Source: Synergistaceae bacterium (GTDB lineage: Bacteria > Synergistota > Synergistia > Synergistales > Thermovirgaceae). Taken from it: DNA of 54,059 nt. Positions 43,930 to 52,595 of the stretch are shown piece by piece (position 1 is the stretch's first letter; every line of letters begins with the position of its first letter). The stretch spans positions 1 through 54,059 of the forward strand of contig JAAYDT010000052.1 of the NCBI GenBank assembly GCA_012729145.1. The letters run 5' to 3'. The notes below the pieces were generated by a model. The model made no database searches, was not told the origin of the DNA, and saw only the letters and a program-made list of their open reading frames with translations. The translations under genes and the position numbers were made by a program.

Positions 43930-44010
43930 ATGCCTTCCTCCCCTATCTGAAACCTTCTATCAGTCGGGTAAAGGCGAGTGAATGCCTCTACCCTCAGCTG
44001 AGCATTTCAT

Positions 44011-44043
44011 AAAAAACGGAGCGGATGCCCGGCATCCACTCCG
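44011..44043 (-). terminator. Intrinsic terminator between yajC and secD
   Basis: On the minus strand CGGAG and GGATGCC pair with GGCATCC and CTCCG around one mismatch, followed by TTTTTTAT. It is 56 bases past the yajC stop. It implies that yajC and secDF are at least partly separate transcripts, unlike the usual yajC-secD-secF operon. Confidence 0.83.
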
Positions 44044-44098
44044 AAGGAAGCCCTGACTGGACCTCTATTTTCCAAGAAAAGCCCTGGCCGGAAGTGGA

Positions 44099-44413
44099 CT
44101 AGCCGGCAAGGTCTTCGGATACCGAAGGTTCAACGGCCTCTCCCTCGTGCTTCTTCATCTGGATGGAGGCCTTGAGGATCCTTGCCTTGACCCCGTCGGC
44201 GATCTCAACAATGAAGCTGTCCTCCTTGACCTCTCTCACAACGCCGAAGAAACCGCCGGCGGTAACGATCTGGTCGCCCCTGCGTATCGAGGCCAGCATC
44301 TCCTCGTGTTTCCTCTGGCGCTTCTTCTGGGGCCTGATGATCAGAAAATAGAAGATAACGACGAAAACTCCCAACGGCAGGAGCATACCCATAAGTCCAC
44401 CCTGTGCCTGCAA
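44099..44413 (-). CDS. yajC: Preprotein translocase accessory subunit YajC
   Basis: A 104-residue protein with one N-terminal membrane segment (LLPLGVFVVIFYFLIIRPQKKRQRKHEEML) and the conserved RGDQIVTAGGFFGVVREV beta domain. It joins SecDF at the translocon. The start is TTG at 44413 with GGGAGG eight bases upstream; an internal ATG at residue 8 or 10 is a weaker alternative because it would shorten the segment before the membrane helix and has no ribosome binding site. Confidence 0.92.
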   Translation of the reverse strand: MQAQGGLMGMLLPLGVFVVIFYFLIIRPQKKRQRKHEEMLASIRRGDQIVTAGGFFGVVREVKEDSFIVEIADGVKARILKASIQMKKHEGEAVEPSVSEDLAG

Positions 44414-44467
44414 CGGCCACGCCTCCCTCTCTATGCTTGTTCTTTACGCAATATTTTCGCACTGAAC

Positions 44468-44496
44468 ATTCTATCACGTCGTAGTTACAATCGGAA
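44468..44496 (-). promoter_or_regulatory. yajC: Possible yajC promoter
   Basis: In the 107-base gap between rex and yajC the minus strand has TTCCGA (44496-44491) 17 bases from TAGAAT (44473-44468). The -10 is good and the -35 is weak. Transcription from rex into yajC is an alternative, as no terminator separates them. Confidence 0.4.
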
Positions 44497-44520
44497 CACT
44501 TGCCCCGGCGGATCTCTCCC

Positions 44521-45147
44521 TCAGGCTACGGAACCCTTCAGGAAGAAGAGGAGCTTTTCGAGCTCAACGGATATATCCACCCGGTAGACCAGCACATCCT
44601 CGGGTACTGATATTGCAGTGGTCGCAAAGGTCAGGACCCCCTTTACCGTCCCTGCCGCCACCGCCCTGTCGGCGGAGATCTGGGCGGCCCCTGCCGGCAC
44701 GGTCAGGATCAGGACCTCTATCTCCTTCCGGCGGATGATCTCCGTCATCTCCTCTGAGTCATAGCAGGGAATGCCACAGATGACCTGTCCCACCTTCGAA
44801 GGGTCGTTGTCGAACAGGGCCTCCAGTTTGAACTTGTCGCTCCTGAGGGCCTTGTGACCCAACAAAGCCTCACCCAGCCTCCCCACGCCCACAAGGGCGA
44901 TCTTCCAGACCCGGTTGGGCGAGAGGATGTTGCTGATGTGCTGGTACAGACGGTCCACATGATAGCCGACTCCCCGTTTGCCGATCTCCCCGAAGTAGGA
45001 CAAGTCCTTCCTCACCTGGCTTGCCTTCAGGCCCAGCATCTCTCCGATCTCCTGGGAGGAGACCACCCTGCGCTCCTCGTTGTGTAGCTGCGAAAGAAGT
45101 CTGTAATAAAGCACAAGGCGTTCGACTGTCGGTTCAGCTATCTTCAT
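44521..45147 (-). CDS. rex: Redox-sensing transcriptional repressor Rex
   Basis: A 208-residue NADH/NAD+ sensor. The winged-helix N-terminus contains VSSQEIGEMLGLKASQVRKDLSYFGEIGKRGVGYHVD, and the Rossmann domain has VGVGRLGEALLGH and ALFDNDPSKVGQ. High NADH releases Rex from DNA, derepressing fermentation and respiratory genes, which fits an anaerobe. The ATG at 45147 has GGAGG upstream; 23 extra in-frame codons upstream are not supported. I see no TTGTGA-type Rex operator in its own upstream region. Confidence 0.96.
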   Translation of the reverse strand: MKIAEPTVERLVLYYRLLSQLHNEERRVVSSQEIGEMLGLKASQVRKDLSYFGEIGKRGVGYHVDRLYQHISNILSPNRVWKIALVGVGRLGEALLGHKALRSDKFKLEALFDNDPSKVGQVICGIPCYDSEEMTEIIRRKEIEVLILTVPAGAAQISADRAVAAGTVKGVLTFATTAISVPEDVLVYRVDISVELEKLLFFLKGSVA

Positions 45148-45244
45148 TATTCCTGCCTCCTTGAAAATGGCCTGTCCCCTGAAGGCACAGCTGTTCACTG
45201 ATCTGCCTCCAGACATTCTTGAAGATCACTCATGAACGCTATTT

Positions 45245-45517
45245 TCACCACGGACGCTGATCGCCCGGGACGTTCCTCTCATCGGTGACCTCGAAGCACT
45301 CTCCTCCCCGCTTGAGGAGGGACTCATCAACCGATATCACCCTGAGGGTGATTATCTTCCTGGGAAAAGCGACCTCGACCACATCGCCGGACCTGAGATC
45401 CTTCGAAGGGCGGACCTCGGTGCCACCCACCCTTACCGCCCCGTGGGTTATCATCTCCTGGGCAACGCTTCTTCTTTTGACGATCCGGGACAACTTGAGA
45501 AAGCGGTCTATTCGCAA
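45245..45517 (-). CDS. S4-domain RNA-binding protein (RqcP/YabO-like)
   Basis: A 90-residue S4-domain protein starting MRIDRFLKLSRIVKRRSVAQEM, close in pattern to Bacillus RqcP (YabO), which works with RqcH in tagging stalled nascent chains on 50S subunits; related short S4 proteins (Hsp15) also bind 50S. The S4 domain covers residues 1-60 (HGAVRVGGTEVRPSKDLRSGD). The start is TTG with GGAGG eight bases ahead. It is followed by rex with a 97-base gap that shows no clear promoter. Confidence 0.85.
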   Translation of the reverse strand: MRIDRFLKLSRIVKRRSVAQEMITHGAVRVGGTEVRPSKDLRSGDVVEVAFPRKIITLRVISVDESLLKRGGECFEVTDERNVPGDQRPW

Positions 45518-45549
45518 GCTTGTGCCTCCAGGAACAATCCCCCGTGATT

Positions 45550-45574
45550 ATTATAACAAATGATTTGTATCATT
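45550..45574 (-). promoter_or_regulatory. Extended -10 promoter of the S4-rex genes with a palindrome upstream
   Basis: The minus strand has TGT immediately before TATAAT (45558-45550), an extended -10. No good -35 is at normal spacing (TTGAAG is 20 bases away). Instead AATGAT-ACAA-ATCATT (45574-45559) is a perfect 6-bp inverted repeat ending next to the -10 and could be an operator. Confidence 0.5.
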
Positions 45575-45599
45575 GCTTCAAGAGGAACAGATCCGATCA

Positions 45600-45623
45600 G
45601 GGATTTTCAATCGAGAAAATCCC
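45600..45623 (-). terminator. Hairpin over the rpoD stop codon (weak terminator candidate)
   Basis: GGGATTTTC and GAAAATCCC, 9 bp each, enclose six bases and include the rpoD TGA stop. No T-tract follows, so termination would be weak; it may instead protect the mRNA 3' end. Confidence 0.4.
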
Positions 45624-46767
45624 TTAGCTTCTTGCTCCTGCTAGGGTGCCTTAGCTTCCGGAGGGCTTTCGCCTCGATCTGCCTTATCCTCTCGCGGGTG
45701 ACCCCGAAGCGTTTCCCCACCTCCTCGAGGGTATAGGGATGCCCATCCTCCAGGCCGAACCTCAGCCGGAGAACCTCCTTCTCCCTCTCGGTAAGCTCCT
45801 CGAGCATCCCCTCGAGCTGTTCCCGCAGGAGCTGGACGGCCGCAGCATCCTCTGGGCTCGGAAGGTTCTTGTCCTCCAGGAAGTCGCTCAGCTGGCTGTC
45901 CTCCTCCTCACCGATGGGAGTCTCCAGCGAGACCGGTTCCTGGGCGATCCTCTGTATCTCCTCGACCCTTTCGGAGCCGATGGCCATCTCGGCAGCGATC
46001 TCCTCGGCGGTCGGTTCCCGGCCGAGCCTCTGGACTAGCTGCCTGGAGACCCTGATAAGCTTGTTTATGGTCTCCACCATGTGGACGGGGATGCGTATCG
46101 TCCTGGCCTGGTCCGCAATGGCCCTGGTTATGGCCTGGCGGATCCACCAGGTGGCGTAGGTGCTGAACTTGAAACCCTTGCGGTAGTCGAACTTCTCAAC
46201 GGCCCTGATAAGTCCCAGGTTGCCCTCCTGGATAAGGTCCAGAAAAAGCATTCCCCTGCCAATGTACTTCTTGGCTATGCTTACCACGAGCCTCAGGTTG
46301 GCCTCCACAAGCTTGCTCTTTCCGACGGGATCGCCGGCTTCAACGAGCTTCGCCAGCTCAACCTCCTCCTCGGGTTTAAGCAGGGCGATCTTTCCTATCT
46401 CCCTCAGGTACATCCTTACCGGGTCCGAAAGGGGCAGGTCCTCCAGGACGCCCATCTCCTCATTGTACTCCGCTGCGGGGGCCGAATCCTCGTCACGGAG
46501 ATCTCCCCTGGTCTTCTCCATCTCCACCAGGTCTATCCCGAGCTCGTTGAGGTTGAAATAGAGACTGTCCAGGGTCTCTTCGTTCATCATCTCCCCGGGG
46601 ATATGTTTCTCGATGTCGTCGTAGGTCACGAAACCCTTCTCGCGCCCCATGTGGAGGAGCTCCTTGAAGCTCTCAATGTACCTCGCCACCTCCCTGGGAC
46701 TGGCTACGGTCTCATCGCCAGTATCGTGGCTCTCCATCTCTTCAGGGCTCTTCCCAGCTTCGGTCAT
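45607..46767 (-). CDS. rpoD: Primary sigma factor RpoD/SigA
   Basis: A 386-residue group 1 sigma factor. A shortened region 1.1 ([15 protein letters not shown]) leads to region 1.2 ([13 protein letters not shown]), region 2 ([39 protein letters not shown]), region 3 ([14 protein letters not shown]) and region 4 ([28 protein letters not shown]). It directs housekeeping transcription, consistent with the TTGACA/TATAAT promoters seen here. ATGA overlap with the dnaG stop couples them; dnaG-rpoD is the classic macromolecular-synthesis pair, here without rpsU ahead. Confidence 0.98.
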   Translation of the reverse strand: MTEAGKSPEEMESHDTGDETVASPREVARYIESFKELLHMGREKGFVTYDDIEKHIPGEMMNEETLDSLYFNLNELGIDLVEMEKTRGDLRDEDSAPAAEYNEEMGVLEDLPLSDPVRMYLREIGKIALLKPEEEVELAKLVEAGDPVGKSKLVEANLRLVVSIAKKYIGRGMLFLDLIQEGNLGLIRAVEKFDYRKGFKFSTYATWWIRQAITRAIADQARTIRIPVHMVETINKLIRVSRQLVQRLGREPTAEEIAAEMAIGSERVEEIQRIAQEPVSLETPIGEEEDSQLSDFLEDKNLPSPEDAAAVQLLREQLEGMLEELTEREKEVLRLRFGLEDGHPYTLEEVGKRFGVTRERIRQIEAKALRKLRHPSRSKKLRDFLD

Positions 46768-48518
46768 CTCTTACCGGTCCCTCCTTTTAGCTTTCTTGCA
46801 AGTTCCAGGTATTCTTTCATCTCTTCAGGGGTCGCCTGGCCCCTGGCATGCTTCTCCTTGAGAGAGGCAAACTTGTCCCTGGATCTCTTCGACTCGAGGG
46901 CGGAAACCACGATCTCCCAGATCTCGCCGCTCTCGCCGTTCCTTTCGCAGTGTGCCCAGCCAGTGGAGATAAGTCTCATGGGGTAGGGGTCATCGGCCTC
47001 GGCCCATCTCGACCTAAGCTCCTCGATGCTGTCTCCTGAGAGTATTGACAGAGCCACGGTCTTGGCCCCGTCCTCCGACAGGAGCGACAACACGTAAGGC
47101 GGATCCACCGCTGACCTTTTCCGCTCGTCGGTCCAGAGGAGGTAGCAGAGTGCCGCCTCCCATGGGTCCGGAGGCCTGTCCTCCCGGGTCCTGTCGTTCT
47201 CCCTACTTACATATACGTTCTCAGGGGCTGAAATGCCTTTTTCCCCAACTTTGGCGGCCGATCTTCGTGCGCTTCTCAGGAGATCGATCATCTCCGGCAG
47301 CAGTATGCCCAGCCCCTGGGCCACCTGGGAGATATGCCTGTTAGCCTCCAGCGGAGGGAGTCCGGCAAGTCCTTCGATGATCTCCCTCCTTGCGGCGGTC
47401 CTTCGTGCCTCGTCTGCCAGATCTGCTCTCTTGACCCTGATATGGAAGAGGGGGAGAGGTTCGGATCTCCTTGTAAGACCCGCAAAGCGTTCCGGGCCCT
47501 CAGCGCCGCTGACGATATCGTCGGGATCCTTCCCCGAAGGAAGCACCACGACCCTGATATCAAGTCCGCTCTTCTGGAGGACGTACATCCCCCTTAACGT
47601 GGCCTCCTGACCGGCCGTGTCGGCATCGTAGCAGATCAGGCACTGGTCGCCGAACCTCTTCAGAAGATTCGCCTGCTCCCCGGTGAGGGAGGTCCCCAGG
47701 GAGGCTACCGTCTCAGTGAATCCTGCCATATGAAGCTTGATGGCATCCATGTAGCCCTCGACAAGGATCGAGCGGCCCCTCTCACGGATGGACGTCCTGG
47801 CGGAGTTCAGGAGATAGAGGATCCTCCTCTTGCTGTAGAGTTCGCTCTCTGGGCTGTTTATATACTTTGCGCCCTCGCCGTCCACCAGGCGTCCGCCGAA
47901 GGCGACAAGTCTACCCTGGACATCCCTGATGGGGAACATGATCCTCCCCCGGAAGCGATCGTAGGTCCTTCCGCTGCTCTCGGCAAGGAGCCCCGCGGCC
48001 ATTGCTTCCCCGGTGGGGATCCCCCTGGTCTCGAGATCCTTTCTGAGCAGGTCCCAGGAAGGGGGCGCCCAGCCGATCTCGAAGGCTGCCGAATCGGATG
48101 AGCCGATGCCCCTTCTCTCGAGGTACTTCCTTGCGCTCTCGCCTCCTGGCCCGGTCAGGGATCTCCTGAAAAAGGCCAGGGCAGCCTCCATGGCCCCCGT
48201 TACCCCGCTCGTGCTCTCCCTCCGCCCTCCGTAGGGTTCAAGTCGAACACCCGCCCTATCGGCCAGCATGGTCAGAGCCTCAGGGAAGGTCATTCCCTCC
48301 TTCTCCATTACGAAGGAGAAAATATCCCCGCCCCTGCCGCAGCCGAAGCAGTGATAGGTCTGGCGTTCGGAAGAGACATGGAAGGAAGGGGTCTTCTCGG
48401 AATGGAAGGGACAGAGTCCCTTGAAGCTTTTACCAGCCCTTCTCAGCTGCACCGTCTCGCCTATGAACTCGACGATGTCGATACGGTCCTTGATGTTCCT
48501 GACGGCATCACGGTCCAA
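46764..48518 (-). CDS. dnaG: DNA primase
   Basis: A 584-residue primase making RNA primers at the replication fork. The N-terminal zinc site is C36, H39, C57, C60 ([20 protein letters not shown]); the TOPRIM core has [17 protein letters not shown] and [11 protein letters not shown], with KDPDDIV. A C-terminal helicase-interaction domain is present and divergent. The start is TTG at 48518 with GGAAGGTGGT upstream. A stable hairpin lies about 40 bases before the start. Confidence 0.96.
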   Translation of the reverse strand: MDRDAVRNIKDRIDIVEFIGETVQLRRAGKSFKGLCPFHSEKTPSFHVSSERQTYHCFGCGRGGDIFSFVMEKEGMTFPEALTMLADRAGVRLEPYGGRRESTSGVTGAMEAALAFFRRSLTGPGGESARKYLERRGIGSSDSAAFEIGWAPPSWDLLRKDLETRGIPTGEAMAAGLLAESSGRTYDRFRGRIMFPIRDVQGRLVAFGGRLVDGEGAKYINSPESELYSKRRILYLLNSARTSIRERGRSILVEGYMDAIKLHMAGFTETVASLGTSLTGEQANLLKRFGDQCLICYDADTAGQEATLRGMYVLQKSGLDIRVVVLPSGKDPDDIVSGAEGPERFAGLTRRSEPLPLFHIRVKRADLADEARRTAARREIIEGLAGLPPLEANRHISQVAQGLGILLPEMIDLLRSARRSAAKVGEKGISAPENVYVSRENDRTREDRPPDPWEAALCYLLWTDERKRSAVDPPYVLSLLSEDGAKTVALSILSGDSIEELRSRWAEADDPYPMRLISTGWAHCERNGESGEIWEIVVSALESKRSRDKFASLKEKHARGQATPEEMKEYLELARKLKGGTGKR

Positions 48519-48555
48519 AACGGCACCACCTTCCTGTTCGTCTCTAAGGACAGGA

Positions 48556-48585
48556 CGGGGGAGGGCCTCAGGGTGCCCTCCCCCG
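48556..48585 (-). promoter_or_regulatory. 11-bp GC hairpin upstream of dnaG
   Basis: CGGGGGAGGGC and GCCCTCCCCCG enclose an 8-base loop in the 124-base gap between hppA and dnaG. There is no T-tract on the minus strand. It may stop or slow read-through from hppA, or act as an RNA processing or protein-binding site. I found no clear promoter for dnaG in the gap. Confidence 0.5.
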
Positions 48586-48642
48586 CCGATATCGAGTCCG
48601 TTGGATCCTTTGTCTGTTCCTGCCCGGGCGAAGGGGCTGCCC

Positions 48643-50604
48643 TTAAATGAACAGCGGGGCCAGCACCAGCGCTACAACGGACATGAGCTTGATAAGGATG
48701 TTGAGGCTGGGGCCGGCGGTATCCTTGAAGGGGTCCCCGACGGTGTCGCCCACGACTGCTGCCCCGTGGGGCTCGGAGCCCTTTCCTCCGTAGTTCCCCT
48801 CTTCTATGAACTTCTTGGCGTTGTCCCAGGCGCCTCCGGCGTTGGACATGAAGATGGCCATCATCACGCCCGTAACGATGGATCCGCCAAGGAGGCCGCC
48901 CAGGGCCTCGGCCCCGAGGACCAGGCCCACAACGACAGGGCTGATCACGGCCAGGAAGCCGGGTACTACCATCTCCTTAAGGGAGGCACCGGTGGAGATA
49001 TCGACGCATCGCTCGTACTCGGGTTCGGCGGTCCCTTCCATTATGCCCGGTATCTCACGGAACTGCCTCCGCACTTCGTCGATCATCTGTGAGGCGGCCC
49101 GGCCCACGGCCTGGATAGTCATGGCGCTGAACACGAAGGGGAGCATGCCTCCTATGAAAAGGCCCACCATGACCTTCGGGTTGTTGATGTCTATTACCGT
49201 CAGACCGACTGCCGTGGCGTAGGCCGCAAAGAGGGCCAGAGCTGTAAGCGCGGCTGAACCTATGGCCAGGCCTTTCCCGATGGCAGCTGTTGTGTTGCCC
49301 ACGGCGTCAAGTTTGTCCGTGATCTTGCGGACCTCGGGAGGCATATGGCTCATCTCGGCAATGCCTCCGGCATTGTCGGCGATAGGTCCGTAGGCGTCGA
49401 CGCTGAGGGACATCCCGGTGATAGAGAGCATTCCCACGGCTGCGCAGGCGATCCCGTACAATCCGCCGAACCTGACGCCCACCAGGATGGCCCCGCAGAT
49501 CAGCAGAACGGGAACCGCCGTTGACTTCATGCCGACGCCGAGACCTGCAAGGATATTGGTGGCACAGCCTGTTTCGGATGCGGAGGCTATACTCTGGACC
49601 GGCGAGTAGGACGAGGAGGTGTAGTATTCGGTAACAAGACCGATAAGGACACCCACTGCGACTCCGGACATGACTGCCCAGAAGAGAGTGATGTCCCCGA
49701 AGATCGCCCTGGTCATGAAGAAGGAGCCGCCTATCATGAAGGCTCCCGTCGCGAGAGTCCCGATCCTGAGGGCCAGCTGGGGGTCACCGCCCTCGCGGAC
49801 CCTGACGAAGAAGGTCCCCAGGACAGCGGAGAGTATGCCAAGGGAAGCGAGGAGCAGGGGGTAGACTACCCCGGTGTCACCGAAGGCCACAAGCCCTATG
49901 GCCATGGCCGCGATGATGGAGTTGACGTAGGATTCGAAAAGATCCGCGCCCATTCCGGCGATATCGCCCACGTTGTCGCCGACGTTGTCGGCGATCACGG
50001 CCGGGTTCCTGGGGTCGTCCTCGGGTATTCCGGCCTCAACCTTGCCAACCAGGTCGGCACCGACGTCGGCGGCCTTGGTGTATATACCGCCGCCGACCCT
50101 GGCGAAGAGGGCAATGGAGCTGGCCCCGAAACCGAAGCCGGTTATGACGTTGGGATCCTTGAAGAGCCAGTAGCAGACAATAATGCCGATTATGCCGATG
50201 CCGACGACGGACATTCCCATTACTGTTCCGCCGGTGAAGGCTATCCTGAGCGCCGGGTTCATCCCCTGCCCGGCGGCAAAGGCCGTCTTTCCGTTGGCCC
50301 TGGTCGCCACCCGCATGCCCACAAAGCCCGCAAGGCCGCTGCAGAGAGCCCCGAGAAGGAAGGAGATGGCAGTGGCGGAGCTTATCTTGAACCAGAGGAT
50401 CCCTCCGACGACCACTACGAAGGGGATCAGCGCCCTGTACTCCCTGGAGAGAAAGGCCATGGAACCCCTCTGTATGATCCCGGAAAGTTCGTTCACCCTG
50501 TCATTGGTTACCTCGAAAGAATTGATGCGCCCCGACGAGAAAAGGGCGAACGCAAGTGCGAGAAGCCCGGCCCCTCCGGAAATCCAAACGATCTGTGCCA
50601 ACAT
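48643..50604 (-). CDS. hppA: Membrane-bound ion-translocating pyrophosphatase
   Basis: A 653-residue protein with about 15-16 membrane segments that couples PPi hydrolysis to outward pumping of H+ or Na+. The active site has [39 protein letters not shown] and ADLFESYV. The [10 protein letters not shown] motif has alanine where K+-independent enzymes have lysine, so a K+-dependent subtype is predicted; whether it pumps Na+ or H+ I cannot tell. A GGGGAGG ribosome binding site precedes the ATG. It has its own promoter and a structured leader. Confidence 0.96.
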   Translation of the reverse strand: MLAQIVWISGGAGLLALAFALFSSGRINSFEVTNDRVNELSGIIQRGSMAFLSREYRALIPFVVVVGGILWFKISSATAISFLLGALCSGLAGFVGMRVATRANGKTAFAAGQGMNPALRIAFTGGTVMGMSVVGIGIIGIIVCYWLFKDPNVITGFGFGASSIALFARVGGGIYTKAADVGADLVGKVEAGIPEDDPRNPAVIADNVGDNVGDIAGMGADLFESYVNSIIAAMAIGLVAFGDTGVVYPLLLASLGILSAVLGTFFVRVREGGDPQLALRIGTLATGAFMIGGSFFMTRAIFGDITLFWAVMSGVAVGVLIGLVTEYYTSSSYSPVQSIASASETGCATNILAGLGVGMKSTAVPVLLICGAILVGVRFGGLYGIACAAVGMLSITGMSLSVDAYGPIADNAGGIAEMSHMPPEVRKITDKLDAVGNTTAAIGKGLAIGSAALTALALFAAYATAVGLTVIDINNPKVMVGLFIGGMLPFVFSAMTIQAVGRAASQMIDEVRRQFREIPGIMEGTAEPEYERCVDISTGASLKEMVVPGFLAVISPVVVGLVLGAEALGGLLGGSIVTGVMMAIFMSNAGGAWDNAKKFIEEGNYGGKGSEPHGAAVVGDTVGDPFKDTAGPSLNILIKLMSVVALVLAPLFI

Positions 50605-50640
50605 TCAAAGAACCTCCCCGTATCATATGAAGTCTTGAAC

Positions 50641-50670
50641 AGCAAAAGACAGCCCGCCTCCTGGGCGGGC
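50641..50670 (-). terminator. Terminator-like hairpin in the hppA leader
   Basis: On the minus strand GCCCGCC, a CAGGA loop and GGCGGGC are followed by TGTCTTTTGC. It lies downstream of the hppA promoter and 37 bases before the ATG, so it would act as an attenuator in the leader. Termination of read-through from the mobB-like gene is the other possible use. Confidence 0.6.
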
Positions 50671-50714
50671 GCCGGATAAAGCGGGATCGCTGCCTTTTTC
50701 GGCAAGCGAACAAC

Positions 50715-50743
50715 ATTATAGACACCCTAGCACTTAACCGCAA
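50715..50743 (-). promoter_or_regulatory. hppA: hppA promoter
   Basis: Minus-strand TTGCGG (50743-50738) is exactly 17 bases from TATAAT (50720-50715). The predicted start near 50708 gives a leader of about 104 bases, which contains small hairpins (GCC-GAAAAA-GGC near 50690-50701 and the GC-rich one at 50652-50670). Confidence 0.85.
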
Positions 50744-50774
50744 GATGGATAATGGATATGCGACCGTACTGGCC

Positions 50775-51413
50775 CTATTCTCCCGGAAGGGACCTTATAT
50801 GGACGCTTATCCCCTCTTCGGGGTCGAAATCCCCCTTGAGAGACCTTAGCATGCCCGAAAGAGCGCCGGCTATGAACTCACCCACGAAGGCCTTGACGGG
50901 GATCCTCTTCTCGCGGCTATATACCTCGGCGGGGGAGGCCTCGGCCTTGCGGACCATTGCAAGCACCAGCCGGGCAAGTTCCTTCTCCTGGCCCGCACAG
51001 AAGTGTCTCTCTTTTTCACACGGGTTGTCCCTGTCGTAGAAGGCCACCACCCCCGAGACCTCTTCCGGGATAGCCTCAGGGCTGCCTACCCAGATCTTGG
51101 GTAAGGGAATGTTCTTTCCCCCCTCCAGAAGGAGGAGGTGCCTGCCTGGAAAGAACCGTGCCGCCAGGGAGCCTGGGTCCAGGTCCTTTCTGCTGTCCTC
51201 TATCCGCAATCCGTCGGGACCCCATAGCGCGACGGCCCCGGAGACCTCCGCGAGCTGGCCCGAATCGGTCCCCTCAGGCGAGAGGACCTCCTCATGGGTC
51301 CTCTTGACGTAGGCTACATCGAGCCCGGCATCTTTCAGAAGGGGGAACAGCTTCCTGCACAGGGTGGTCTTCCCGCTGTTCTTGAAACCGCTAACGGCAA
51401 TTATAAAAGGCAC
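50775..51413 (-). CDS. MobB-like P-loop GTP-binding protein
   Basis: A 212-residue protein with a Walker A VSGFKNSGKTTL at the N-terminus and LLLLEGGKNIPLPKIWV, which fit the MobB family that assists guanylylation of molybdenum cofactor. The usual KHDxHxF histidines are replaced by VKRTHEEV, so it is a divergent member. A C-terminal extension holds a pair of cysteines (PCEKERHFCAG) that may bind metal. No other molybdenum-cofactor gene is nearby. The start is GTG with GGAGGT eight bases upstream, 16 bases after the permease stop. Confidence 0.75.
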   Translation of the reverse strand: MPFIIAVSGFKNSGKTTLCRKLFPLLKDAGLDVAYVKRTHEEVLSPEGTDSGQLAEVSGAVALWGPDGLRIEDSRKDLDPGSLAARFFPGRHLLLLEGGKNIPLPKIWVGSPEAIPEEVSGVVAFYDRDNPCEKERHFCAGQEKELARLVLAMVRKAEASPAEVYSREKRIPVKAFVGEFIAGALSGMLRSLKGDFDPEEGISVHIRSLPGE

Positions 51414-51429
51414 AGCGTCTTACCTCCGT

Positions 51430-52539
51430 TCACTTTTCATTTTCCTGGTTATCTCCCCTCATGCGCTGCCAGATCCTCCTGTAGCTGTCCAGGAAGAAGA
51501 AGAACATGGAGAGGATCAGCGGTCCGGTGAAGAGACCAATGAAACCCCAGGCGGCCAGCCCGCCTACAACCCCGGTAAAGACAATAAGAATGTGTACCTT
51601 GCTGCCCTCGGATATGAACAGTGGTCTGATGAAGTTGTCAATGGTGCTCACCACGAGTAGCGCCCATATCGCGAGGAAGATGGCAGGACCGATCTTTCCG
51701 ACCGCAAAGAGGTAGGCCGCCCCCGGCAGAAGCACCATTGGCGTCCCAACGAAGGGGATCATGGCCAGGAGGAACATGGCTCCCGCAAAAAGGGCCGGAC
51801 TTGGCAGTCCCACCCACCACCATCCAAACCCGCCCAGAAAGGCCTGGATTCCAGCGGTGAAGGTTATTCCGTAGACCACCGACTGGAGCATCTGCTTTGC
51901 CTTCCCGAAGATATCATCCCTCTCCTCGGAGGAGAGGGGGAGGATCTCCTTTATGTAGCCGAGGATCTTGTGGCCGTCCCTCAGCATGAAGAAAGAGGCC
52001 ACGGCAATGACTATCAGCTGGTAGAACATCCTGAAAGCGTTGCCCAGAAAACCCCTGGAGGCTGAGGCGATGTTTGAGGCAAACCATCTTCCAGCCTGAC
52101 GAAAGGCGTCGCCGATGAATTCGAAGTGCTCCATGTATGGGGCAAGCCTGGCCGAAAGCCCCTTGGGTAGTATCTCCAGCAGAGAAGGCATCTCCGCTCC
52201 TTCGAACTGCAGAAGAAGGTCCGCCACTTTACCGTAGACCTTGATACCCTCCCTGGCTATCAGGGTGCCCATGAGACCCGCGGGAACCACCAGGAGAAAA
52301 AGTATCGCCGCCGTCGTTATTCCCGCAGCAAGGTTGGACCACTTCCCCGAAAAAGCCCTCATGTAGATCAGGTGGTAAAGAGGGTAGGCGAAGAAGGAGA
52401 GCAGCGACGACCAGGCAAGGGGTCTGAAGAGAGGGAAGGAGACGATATAAGAGAGCATGGAGAGCATTGCAAAGGCCACTATGAAGGGCAGGTAGACTCC
52501 CCACTGCCCCTGGGGTCTTGACGTCACCTCGTTATCCAA
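51430..52539 (-). CDS. AI-2E family (PerM/YdiK-type) membrane transporter
   Basis: A 369-residue polytopic protein with about eight hydrophobic segments. The family signature regions VVYGITFTAGIQAFLGGFGWWWVGLPSPALFA (central) and IPFVGTPMVLLPGAAYL, GFIGLFTGPLI (C-terminal) are visible. Members export small molecules or ions; the substrate cannot be inferred. The start is TTG with GGAGGTG about a dozen bases away, a longer spacing than usual. Confidence 0.85.
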   Translation of the reverse strand: MDNEVTSRPQGQWGVYLPFIVAFAMLSMLSYIVSFPLFRPLAWSSLLSFFAYPLYHLIYMRAFSGKWSNLAAGITTAAILFLLVVPAGLMGTLIAREGIKVYGKVADLLLQFEGAEMPSLLEILPKGLSARLAPYMEHFEFIGDAFRQAGRWFASNIASASRGFLGNAFRMFYQLIVIAVASFFMLRDGHKILGYIKEILPLSSEERDDIFGKAKQMLQSVVYGITFTAGIQAFLGGFGWWWVGLPSPALFAGAMFLLAMIPFVGTPMVLLPGAAYLFAVGKIGPAIFLAIWALLVVSTIDNFIRPLFISEGSKVHILIVFTGVVGGLAAWGFIGLFTGPLILSMFFFFLDSYRRIWQRMRGDNQENEK

Positions 52540-52595
52540 GACCGTTTGACACCTCCGTTCCTTCTTCCGCTTTCATTTGCAGACCTGGAGAGGGT

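Noticed and set aside
43991-44002. CTCAGCTGAG palindrome upstream of secD
   Set aside because: Ten bases only, with no supporting promoter or second copy; chance is likely.
50641-50743. hppA leader as a fluoride riboswitch
   Set aside because: The conserved fluoride-riboswitch core (GGCGAUGG and a pairing GCC segment in the right order) is not present.
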